A DNA stretch of 64,000 nt from Formicarius rufipectus (lineage: Eukaryota > Chordata > Aves > Passeriformes > Formicariidae): positions 1-64,000 of the forward strand of contig VXAU01006167.1 in assembly GCA_013399695.1 (NCBI GenBank), given 5' to 3'. Shown here in pieces: positions 1-9,285 of the stretch. Positions within the stretch are counted from its first letter, which is position 1; every line of letters starts with the position of its first letter. The notes beneath the pieces were generated by a model. It saw nothing but the letters and a program-made list of their open reading frames with translations. It made no database searches and was not told the DNA's origin. The position numbers and the translations under genes are program-made.

Positions 1-461
1 AGATGCAAATACTGCTGCAGGAATTATTTTTATTCTTGTGGGACTATGAAAGAGAAATAACACAGAAACGTTCTGGTGCTGCCAGGTTTTATATATGGCA
101 TTTTCTGCAGAGCCTAAATGTCGAAAAAAACTTGACCTTTTTCAGAACCATTTTCAAGCTCTAAGTTTGGAATTGATTAAATAAAATGAAGTATTGATAA
201 ATTCTAAGAAGAGCTCCTCTTTGAGAAGAATGTCCAATTTTTTAATCTGGAAATGTGTTTAAATTTGTGTTTTGGGTGTTTGTTTCCTTGTTTTTTTTAG
301 GCTAGAACATCTTCTCTATCCTCTTCAACTGCTGTACCAGTAGCTTGAGAATGGGATGATTTCACTAAATTCCACTGTCTCCTCTTATTTCTCTCTCACT
401 TGTTGACTTCTGATGGCTTTTAAAGCATGGTTTTCTTCTTGTTTGCTCCCTTTTTCTATAG
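1..461 (+). other. TOR1AIP1: TOR1AIP1 final intron (3' part)
   Basis: AT-rich intronic sequence ending in a pyrimidine tract and an AG at 460-461. A second good-looking acceptor ends at 300, but the frame after it meets a stop within about 15 codons and no good donor follows, so I do not call an exon there. Nothing else is visible. Confidence 0.75.
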
Positions 462-1258
462 ATGAAGCAGCACAGAATGGGTTTCACAAGTGCCAGACTT
501 TCTTACTGGTGCTGATAATTGGTGTCCCCTTGTTCTTTATCCTGTGGAGTGGAATTCCAAGTCTTTCATATGGAACATCAAATAGAGATGCTGAAGTTCT
601 GCAAACATTTCGAGCCCGGATGAAGGAACTGAAAAATACCTACCAAAGCCAGGACCCCAATCTGTGGAGGAGAGCCCACATGTTCCTTGAGAAACGTCTT
701 AACACTTCCCATCTGCACCTGGAGCCAGCTATCCTGCTGTTCACAGCTGGCAGGGAAGCTGAGAAGGCACTGAGGTGCCTCAGTAATGAGATTGCCGATG
801 CTTTTGCCTTCTCCCAGAACGCTACGACGATCCAGATCAATGGGGAGGACAAAGCCGTGCTGGACAGTGACATTGTGAAGCTGGAGGTGGATAATGAGCT
901 CAGCTCTGGGTTCAGGGAAGGCAAGAAGGTGGCAGTGGTGCATCGGTTCGAGTCACTGCCTGCAGGCTCCACCTTGATCTTTTACAAGTACTGTGACCAT
1001 GAAAATGCGGTGTTTAAGGATGTGGCCCTTCTGCTGACAGTTCTCCTGGATGAACAGTCGCTGAGAAAGAGCCTCACCTTTCAAGAAGTGGAGGAGAAAG
1101 TCCGGGATTTCCTCTGGGCAAAGTTTACCAGCTCAGATGTTCCCCGTTCTTACAATGGCATGGACACAGATAAGCTGAGTGGACTGTGGAGCCGGATATC
1201 TCATCTTGTGCTGCCTGTTTGGCCAGAAAAGGGCCTCCCTCTGGAGGGATGCACATAG
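462..1258 (+). CDS. TOR1AIP1: TOR1AIP1 (LAP1) last coding exon: transmembrane segment and luminal torsin-activating domain
   Basis: This exon encodes the C-terminal 265 residues of lamina-associated polypeptide 1, an inner-nuclear-membrane protein whose luminal domain activates the AAA+ ATPase torsinA. The exon starts after TATAG at 461, finishing a codon begun upstream; the ATG at 413 is intronic. A hydrophobic helix (FLLVLIIGVPLFFILWSG, about 500-553) is the membrane span. The rest is the inactive AAA-like luminal fold. Arg at 1193-1195, in LWSRISHLVLPV, is 20 residues before the stop; from family knowledge that is where the arginine finger of LAP1/LULL1 lies. Two N-glycosylation sequons are visible (Asn codons at 701 and 818). 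The paralogue TOR1AIP2 (LULL1) has a similar domain. I chose TOR1AIP1 because it lies directly upstream of CEP350 on the same strand in human (recalled). The 5' exons with the lamin-binding nucleoplasmic part lie outside the window. Confidence 0.9.
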
Positions 1259-1438
1259 AAGTTAACCAGAGAGGACTTAGGAAGGGAGGAAGACACAAAA
1301 TGTATGTTGCAGTGTATGAACAGGGAAGAGCTTGCTGCTGCTGAGCTCAGGCTGCAGCATGCAGTACAGTCCTTTCTGTGCAGAGACATTCCACCAACTG
1401 GTGGGGCTGTTTCTGCTGAAGTAACTGTGAGTTCTCTA

Positions 1439-1444
1439 AATAAA
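1439..1444 (+). terminator. TOR1AIP1: Proximal poly(A) signal of TOR1AIP1
   Basis: Canonical AATAAA about 180 nt after the stop codon. A GT-rich stretch (TGGTTGTTGTTGTG) begins about 30 nt downstream, the usual layout of a cleavage and polyadenylation site. Cleavage is expected near 1460. Confidence 0.65.
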
Positions 1445-1720
1445 CTGTAAGTGTAGAGTGTAAGCAAGGAACTTGCTGGTTGTTGTTGTGTTCAGTGATG
1501 TGTCCAGCCTTGGTGTCCTGGAGCTGGACATAAGTGTCCATCAGTGCAGACTCACTCATCTGTGGATCACAGCCTGTGGAGCTGTCTTGTTGCACTGTTG
1601 GCTTTGCTGTGAGGATCCTTCTCTGGTGGTGCACAAAGCTGGTGTCACATGTGACAAGGTAACAATGCAGAAACATCACCTTTGTCTGTCAGAGTTGCTT
1701 CCTGTTCTTCTCACATAAGA

Positions 1721-1726
1721 AATAAA
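1721..1726 (+). terminator. TOR1AIP1: Possible middle poly(A) signal of TOR1AIP1
   Basis: AATAAA with only a modest GTGAT/GGGAGT-type downstream region; weaker context than the sites at 1439 and 3034. Confidence 0.35.
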
Positions 1727-3033
1727 CTGAAAATGGTGATAAAGTGATGGGAGTCTGAGCACAAGCATTTTCTTGATCCATGTGATCACAACACAGATGT
1801 CAACTGTCTCTGGGCACTTGTAGAAGTGGCACAATTGCTTGAAAGATCTGTGACTTGTAGACAACCTTTCAGCAAGCATTTTTTTTCCTTAAATGAGTCT
1901 TCCCCAAACAGTTGTGGAGAGTGAGAAAAGCTGAGGTACAAAGGTTTGCCCAAGGCTAGTAGTACTGACATCAGCTAAATAATCCCTCAGCACCTCTTTG
2001 CTTGGCTGCTTCCAGGAATTCTTTACTCTTTGTCAAAATTCTGCAAGTCTTAAAATGCGGAGGGAAAAGTTAAAATGTCAGCCCTTTGTGTATACTATCT
2101 CCTTTCCAAGCAAAACTGTAGGAAGGCGTAGGTTATTTCTCATTTTACTAAGATTATTGTTTTTGCATCCAGAGACTTTATTTATTTGTGGTACTTGGTA
2201 TCCCAGAAAAAGAACCCTGCTTCTTGTGTCTGTGTGTAACCTGCAACTTGCTGTATAACCTAGCAAAGAACAGATTTGTAATGTGTGTTTTTAAAATGTT
2301 TTTTAGTCTCTCATGTCAAGAATTCCTCATACCAGATTAAAAACAAAAACATGTACCTGTTCCTATTGTAAATACTTTGTGTTAAAAACCAAACAAACAA
2401 AAAAACCCACAAAACCACAACAAAAGAATTGCAGCACTTCCATTTCATTGCTGTTACTTTATGCTCTGAATTATTGGTCCAAGTACATTTGGTTTTATTG
2501 AGCATGAAGGCACATGGGAAGATGATCTTAGTTGAGTAGGATATTTTCTTGTAACAGCTGAGAGATTTGGCCCATCTTTCATTCGCAAACCCCTTGAGCT
2601 GTGTCCTCTTGCAAAAAATCCTTTTTAATCAGGGAAAAACCTACTGAGGAGCTGGAGCTTCTGGCTTCTTCGTGCATGAAAGGATGAGGGTGTTAAGTGA
2701 ATGGACCAAAATCACCTGAAGCATGTAACAGAACACAGTTTGAGACAGAGATGTGGTCACTTAAACCAGAGGTGGATTGTTCTAACTGTTGGGAGCCAGC
2801 AGTGCTTCGTATTTTAATGGGAGATGCAAAAACAGTAAGAAGACATGGAAGTGCTGTTGTTCTGGATGTGTAAGAATAGCTCAGGAAGGAAAAGATGGCA
2901 TTTACATTTTGAACATTTCACTGGACAAATGTTTTCTTTTAAAAAAGCGCCAAACAACTGTGACTTATTTCCAAATGTGTCCTGATAACATATTTGTTTG
3001 TATATTATGGAAACTATTTTAGTAATGGTTCAA

Positions 3034-3039
3034 AATAAA
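3034..3039 (+). terminator. TOR1AIP1: Distal poly(A) signal of TOR1AIP1
   Basis: AATAAA followed within 10-20 nt by the U/GU-rich TGGTTTGTTTT. It is the last well-formed signal before the long intergenic stretch, so it is a candidate for the long 3' UTR isoform. Confidence 0.45.
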
Positions 3040-3060
3040 TATACTGGTTTGTTTTATAAA

Positions 3061-6000
3061 CTGTTCTAAGATTTGTCCATTGAATTTCAAGTGGTCAGAC
3101 TTTTTTTTTTTAAACATGTTTAAGTTGTTCATTTTACCTTTGGCCAAATACAGATGCCTAAAATAGAGCTTTTTGCGAAACTTAGAACTTTTAAGAAACT
3201 TGGAGTGGTAGATACCGATACAGATGAATGTATTTCATTTATCAGGCCGTTTCTGTGACAGGGAATGTTTCAGGAAATAGATGTGAATTGTTGTTTAGTT
3301 GGTGTTCTTGTACTAATTCTCCAGTTCTGATTTCAGCTGGAACTAATGATAAGATATGGTTCATCTGTTTCATTAGCCCAATACAAGAGTCAGCAGTTGA
3401 CAAAAGGGATGACTTCATTCTTGTTCCACTCCTGGCTGCATGTTCTGTACCTTTGCTGTTGCAAACTAGTGCACTGTGAACTGACTGCAGGGACAGTCTT
3501 GCTGAAAAGTAACTTAAAAAAAAATCTTATCAGGACTGTCCACCACAGAAAAAGACAAACTCGCAACATGAAGGCAGGAGATTCCATGTTCTCATACTAA
3601 AAAGCCCTATATTTCATCCAGTTTATTTTCTGTGTCTAAAACTTTCCCTCCCCATCCCCCTGCCCTTGTGGGTATTAAAGAGCTGTGTTCCTGTTTCAAG
3701 AGAAAATAGGAAGGTGCCTGGAAACTAAAGACTTGATGTTGTGCCAAAGGAGAAACACTTTTTTTTAAACTCTAGGGTGAGGTGTATTTCCAAATATACG
3801 GTGGGCTGCTTGTCTGGAAAAACAAATGAAAAGCAAGACTGTGTAGGCAGTTGCTCCTTCTGTAGCAGGGAAGAGGCTCAGGATTAGAAGGCTCTTCCTG
3901 CTCTTGAAGTAGCTGGTCCTTTTGTAGCATTTTGTGTCTTTGTCCTAAAAGGCTCTCATTAAACATCCACAGGTGCTTAATGCAGATCTCATTAAGCAAC
4001 TCCTATTCAGCCACAGGTGAAGAGTAATGTCTGTCTGTGTTGCTCAGAGGTAACTGATTGCTATCCTCCTTGTATAATTATTTCATTGCCTGCAGCAAAC
4101 AGCTATTTGATGTTTTCAAAACTGTAAAATGCTTTGCTAGAGAAGTCTCACTTGTGAAGTTGAAGTGTCCCTGACTGTCAGCAGATCAGGAAATTAAATA
4201 GTTTGTGACAGCAAAAATGTGCTTATGCAGAGCAAAGACCACCAGAGCTGGCCTTGGGACCAGGAAGGGGATGTTTCTTCCTCTGAGGACTTCACCTTTG
4301 TCGGGCTGCACCAGCTACATGTAAAGCTGCAGACAACATTTCCAGCACTCTGCAAAGTGGGCTGGAAAACACAAAGCGCTTCTTGGGCTGTAAGTAGACA
4401 GACCTGCAGCTGGTGAGAGGTGGAAGATGGGAGTGTGGCCCCTCTTCTGCTCATCCTGCTGTCACCTCTGGGCACCTGGACGGTGGGAATACCCTCACTG
4501 CCTTCAGCAGTAGATGTGGAAAGGACCCAGGACAATGCACTGCCTATCCGTTGTTACCTTGTCTCTCACACCCTGCTCTGAGTCATGCTGTGCTGAGCAG
4601 AGGTTGGAGCTTGCTGAGCAGGTTTGGTAAAAGGAGTAAGTTTTTCCCCCCTATTTTTTCACAGCAATGAAAGCATATTCTCTTTTTGGTTTTGGAAATT
4701 AAAAATATTTGTAGTTTTCATACCCTTTTTCAAAAATATGTATTTGTTTCGAACTAATAGTTTGGCTCAAACTGAGTGCAAAAGGCAGGGTGAGAGCTTC
4801 ATGTTAAGGTAGAATCAAAGAATTTGCTGTATAGCAAATTAGCTACGTGAACCACATGCAGTGTGATGGCCAGCATGCCATATTTAGGAAAAATACTCTG
4901 TTTTTTGTAGGGTGTAATACATGAACAACTAGCCAGATTTTGTACCAGAACCCTGTGGCACAGCTGGAAGACCAGAAGAAATCTGAAGGAATGCCTTTAT
5001 TTTATAAGAGAACAATTTTTTCATGCATTGTTTCTGCTGTCAGATGAACTGCACAATTGTAGGAGTACAGAGATGGAGGGGGGGGTGTCCTTTACTCCTC
5101 ACAGCTGTCCTGTGTCCTGTTTTATTGTCAGCTCCTGACAGTTGGATTTATAATTGAATGCCTGGAAAATCTCATTCCATGTCTAACAGGTGGAAGCACC
5201 CTTCCCCAAATTCCTCCGTGGCTCTTGGGAGCCACGTCAATCAGGAACAGGGGGGAGCTGATCTTTCGGCTGCAGTGGCCAGCTGCCCCTTGCTAATTTT
5301 AGCAGGGGTGTGCAAGAGTAGTGTGGAGTGGAAAACTTTCCAAACCTCTCTCTTAAAGCTGCAATAACTGACCTAGTGAAAGATGAGAATGTGGCTCCTT
5401 ACTTTTAACTTACCTTCTGTCTCCATCCACCACCTCCAGTGCACGGGCAGTGCTGGCTGTGGTTACCTCCGTTGCTCTGCACTTTAAGAAGCTCATCAAA
5501 CTGGATGCATTCAAGGCCTTTTCTCAGCTGTGGCTGTTTGCAGGTAAATGGTTTCTTTATTTCTACTTTCATAAGATGTCTGCATTTTCTGTAAGAATGA
5601 CTTTCTCTTGTAATATTTGCCCATCAGAGCTTTCCACTCATTGCTCGGGAGTCTTTGAAAAAGTAATCTAAAGTCTTGCAATTAAGTTCCATTGGAAGAT
5701 ACAGAGAATAAATAGAAGCAAAACCTGTATACAAATATTGCCTTTTAATTATATTTGACTGACTGAAACCAAATGATCTCCATGTTTGAGACAATCCTAA
5801 TGTGATGCCCTGTTTGCCTGAAGAGAAGGAGGAGCATGAAACTAGACTGGCTGCTTCTAAGCAGAAAAGAGAAACTAATGTTTAAAAGCATAATTAAAGA
5901 GGCAGTGCATTACGAAAGTGCTGAATAATTTAAATAGGTTGCCAGTCCAACAGTATTAAGCAGTAAATTTAAGCAAACACTATGTGATGATGGGGAATGT

Positions 6001-7089
6001 AATAATTTAATTTACCTTGGGCTGCAATCAGGGCTCCCATGTATTGCAGTAATACTGCTTTCATTGACTGAAATTTTCATTATTATTGCTTGCAGTTTTC
6101 TGCATTTGGGAGCTGCAGGTTTGCCCCTTGGGGTCTCAGGAGGGAATTTGGCACTACTTGGCACTTTCTCCCCATTGGAGCTGTGCTTGTCTTTTGGTGT
6201 TCGTGTATTTTTTTCCCCCCATCATCTGGCAAAACAAAATAGTTTTCAAAGGTTTAACCACTGACATCTGGAGCTCACCCCTTGTTTCAAAGGAGGAGAT
6301 ATGCTTATGCTGGAAAATGCACTCTGTAATTAGTTTGTGCATGTAAAACAGCCAAGTTAAGGTTAAATGAGCATCCTGTAATTGTGACATGATTAAGTTC
6401 TGCATTGCCTAAGCTTCATAACTAATCTCTCAGTGTTTAGGGTGTTTTCCTGTGGTGTTCCCATACTGGAATAACTTACATGTTGAATATTCACCAGAGG
6501 AGAGGCTATGTAAAAGCAGTTTAATCCTTTTCAAGTGAAGGGAAATAAAAAGCCCCAGTAGTTTTAGTTTAGTTGCTGGGGTAGATAACTCTCCACTCCT
6601 ATGCTTCCCCCAAGAAATTTGGCATCAAACAATCACATTAATGACTGAAAACCAGACTGGGGAAGTTGCAGACAGGCCCTGGAGGGAACATTCCCAAAAT
6701 AACCATAGGAAGAAATTCTTTTTTTTCCTATGCAAATAACTCTCCCTTCTTCGGTGGAAATAATTTTGCTATAGCTGGGTAACATTGTAGAGCTATTTCT
6801 GAAACGTGGGTGGTTTTAATGCATCTTTGGGGTGGAATCTATGTGATGGAAGTCGGTATACTAATGAATTCTTCAGGGTTTATAATGACTGTTAAAAGTG
6901 AAATTAAGGCGGTGGTACTCAGTCATCTCTGAAGTTTCGCAAATGCTTATTTAAACTTGGCAACTGGCAGGCTGTAATCAGAGCCGCTTTCATTTGGAAA
7001 AAAAATTTAAATGATATTTCTAAAGATGACTTAGCTATGAAAACAAATGACTTAAAAGCGGAGCCCTGGTTTCGGCTGGAGCCACTTCA
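3061..7089. other. Intergenic region between TOR1AIP1 and CEP350
   Basis: About 4 kb with no coding exon, RNA gene or clear repeat that I can recognise. Two AT-rich stretches with many TAATT-type homeodomain cores (about 5870-6060 and 6880-7050) look like possible conserved non-coding or enhancer DNA, but this is impression only. Open frames here are short and unsupported. Confidence 0.6.
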
Positions 7090-7850
7090 GGAATGCCAAC
7101 ATCAGCGCGGGGTTTAATTAACATTGCCAAGCCCCGGGCTGGTACCAACACCCGGCGCGCTGCAAATAAACTGCGGGGGGAGGCTGAGCCGGCAGGTCAG
7201 GCCTGCACAGCTGCGAGGGGGGGGAAAAAAAATCAAAGCTTAGAGGGAAATACCGGCGAGCGAGTAGGCTCTGACGGAGGGCCTGGGCGGCGCCGCGCCC
7301 AACATGGCGCCCGGTTCTGAGGGAGGGCGGGTATGGCGCCACACCCAAAATGGCGGCCGGTTCTGAGGGCCGGGATGGCGCCGCACCCAAGATGGCGGCC
7401 GGCATAGGGACCGGCAGGCCGGCGCCATGTTGGGGAGGTCGGCGGCGGGCCGGTTCTCGCGAGGCTTCGCGGTGCGGCGGCGTCGCCGCTCCGTGTCAGT
7501 TGCGGGCCGGTAATGGCGGCNCGCCTCACTGTTAAGTGTATTTCTAGTTTTGATTTCTTTTTCCGCCGCTTGTAGTGGTGCCGGGGGGTGGCGGGGGAAG
7601 GGAGAGGGGTCGCGGGGAGCTCCGTCTCTCCGCTGTCTTTTCGCCGAGCCCGGGTGTCAGTGCAGGGAAGCTGCTTTTCCCTCGGAGCCGACCCGAGCAC
7701 TGGGACAGCGCTTTTAAAGTTTAAATGTGCCGGTGCCCGGGCTGTGCCAGGGCGTCCTGCCCTGGCTCTGCGGAATCGCCCGCCCGCTCCCAGCGCTCCG
7801 GCATCCCCGAGAGCATCTTCCCCGAGCTTCGGTGCCATTCATTTTGGCTG
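7090..7850 (+). promoter_or_regulatory. CEP350: CpG-island promoter of CEP350 (with non-coding exon 1)
   Basis: The sequence changes abruptly from AT-rich to GC- and CpG-rich for about 0.75 kb, then back. It lies about 10 kb upstream of the CEP350 start codon on the same strand, and no other gene start is seen nearby. No TATA box stands at a plausible position; repeated ATGGCG motifs suggest a YY1-type TATA-less promoter. A possible exon 1 donor is GGCCG|GTAATG (GT at 7510-7511). The exact transcription start and exon 1 borders are inferred. One ambiguous base (N) is at 7521. Confidence 0.8.
7298..7433 (+). promoter_or_regulatory. CEP350: YY1-like motif array in the CEP350 promoter
   Basis: ATGGCG-containing YY1-like sites read CCAACATGGCGC (from 7299), AAAATGGCGGCC (7347-7358) and AAGATGGCGGCC (7389-7400). 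A reverse-strand copy GGCGCCATGTTGG is at 7421-7433, and a further ATGGCGGC at 7513-7520 is next to the N. The first three head units starting CCCAA are 46 and 42 bp apart and share the following GGTTCTGAGGG or a similar block, so the array looks like a local tandem duplication. YY1 binding is inferred from the motif. Confidence 0.6.
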
Positions 7851-7954
7851 TTAATGGCATAAAGGGGGTTATATCCCCCCTCTCCCGCGGATGCGGTTTG
7901 CTGTGGTGTATATATAATGCCTGCTGTTGGTGTAGTTTTTGTGGAATAGCTCGG

Positions 7955-8150
7955 GGAGTCAGGCATTGGAATAGGTTGCCCAGGGAGGTGGTGGAGTCAG
8001 CATCCCTGGAGGTTGTAGAGAGGTGTCTGGATCTGGCGCTGGGCGATGTGTTTTAGTGGTTTAAGGGGTACAGTGGCAGTGCTGGGTGGATGATTGGACT
8101 GGATGATTGTTAAGGTCTCTTCCAGCCTTGATGATTCTGGGATTTCCTGG
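7955..8150 (+). mobile_element. CR1 LINE 3' fragment
   Basis: It contains the CR1 3' region landmarks in order: a GGAATAGGTTGCCCAGGGAG-type block, a CCCTGGAGGTTGTAGAGAGG-type block, then GGATGATTGTTAAGGTCTCT and a tail near ATGATTCTGGGAT. About 190 bp, strongly 5'-truncated, with no coding capacity. It sits just downstream of the CpG island. Confidence 0.8.
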
Positions 8151-8827
8151 ATATGACCTGTAGCTCAGCAGCCGATCCTGGCACACTGCGTAACTTTGCA
8201 TGTAAAGGTTTTTGTGTTAAATAGCTTAATTCTGTAGGTGAATTATCCAGTGTTTTTAATTTGAAAATTTAACACTCGGCTGGTGAGCTTTTTTTCTGTT
8301 TGTTTGTCGTCTGAAACTACTTCACCTGTTGTACTGCCTTGAAAACTCAAAACTGCGGTGACCAGAAGTGTAGTATTGGTGGGACAGAGGTGTGGAGCTG
8401 TGAATGATTAGTTGTTTTACATGTGAGCTCCGAAGGTTCTGTCAGACTGCCTGCATGGGCAGGCAAAGTTGTGCTGTCTCTTCGGTATAGTTCTGATTGA
8501 TGCAAGTTTCCTTAGGTAATGCTTCAGATAATTAAATGCAACTGAGGGTGTGGCCACGTGAACACTGTAAACTGTCAAAGGCTTCGGTTTCTGTGAGTGA
8601 CGCTACTTTAAACAAAGGTATCCTGCACCCACTAAACAGAACAACTTTATTCATGTAGTAATGGCCCATTTCTACAACGGGCCGGAGTACTGTGGAAATT
8701 ATGTGTATCCAAAGCAGTGTAAGCAGCGGGTTGAGGGAGGTGCTTCTGCCCTGCTCTGCTCGGATCTCACCTGAAATAAATGCTGCCTCCAACTCTGGTG
8801 TCCTCTGCCTAAAACAACATGAAACTG

Positions 8828-9285
8828 TTGGAGCAAGTCTAGAGGAGGCTGTGAAATTGATGAGGGGACTTCAGTACCTCCCCTATGGGGACAGGCTGAG
8901 AAAGTTGGGGCTCTTCAGGCTGGGGAAGGGAAGGTTGTGTGGAGACCTCACAGTACTTTCCAGTATCTGAAGGGGGATGCTGGAGAGGGACTGTTTCTCA
9001 GGAGCTGTTATGGACAAGGGAGTATGGCTTCACACTGAAAGTGAGAAGGTTTGGATTGGATATTAGAAGGAAATTTTTCTCTGTGAGGGTGGACAGGCCC
9101 TGGCACAGGCTGCCCAGAGGGAACTTGTGGCTGCCCCATCCCTGGAAGTGACCAAGTCCAGGTTGAATGGGGCCCGGAGCAACCTAGGATAGTGGAAGGT
9201 GTCCTTGCCCATGTCGGGGGTTGGAACTGCGTGTTCTTTAAGGTTCCTTTCAACCCAAACCATTCTAGGATTCTGTGTTGCTGGT
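8828..9285 (+). mobile_element. CR1 LINE 3' fragment
   Basis: About 455 bp with the usual CR1 3' end order: GGGGACAGGCTGAGAAAGTT, GGGGCTCTTCAGGCTGGGGA, a TCTGTGAGGGTGGACAGGCC block, GCCCCATCCCTGGAAG, then AAGGTTCCTTTCAACCCAAA and the tail CATTCTAGGATTCTGTG. It is 5'-truncated and carries no intact ORF. Confidence 0.9.

Larger units (their letters stand above)
1259..3060 (+). other. TOR1AIP1: TOR1AIP1 3' UTR (proximal and probable distal extent)
   Basis: Non-coding sequence after the TAG at 1256-1258. It contains three AATAAA hexamers, at 1439, 1721 and 3034, so the UTR could be about 0.2, 0.5 or 1.8 kb. A short A-rich low-complexity stretch lies at 2378-2425. The small open frames here show no recognisable protein. 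The distal extent is inferred from the last signal only. Confidence 0.6.

Noticed and set aside
301..361. Possible extra exon after the acceptor ending at 300
   Set aside because: Only about 15 codons to a stop in the frame tested, no good donor, and no recognised LAP1 sequence.
413..461. ATG at 413 as the start of a 281-residue TOR1AIP protein
   Set aside because: The first 16 codons are intron and polypyrimidine tract; a clear acceptor ends at 461 and homology to LAP1 begins just after it.
940..960. GGTTCGAGTC, resembling a tRNA T-loop box B
   Set aside because: It lies inside the TOR1AIP1 coding exon, with no box A or cloverleaf around it.
7233..7838. 201-residue minus-strand frame across the CpG island
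   Set aside because: Pro/Arg/Ala-rich composition from GC-rich DNA, passes through an N, and shows no domain; a compositional shadow.
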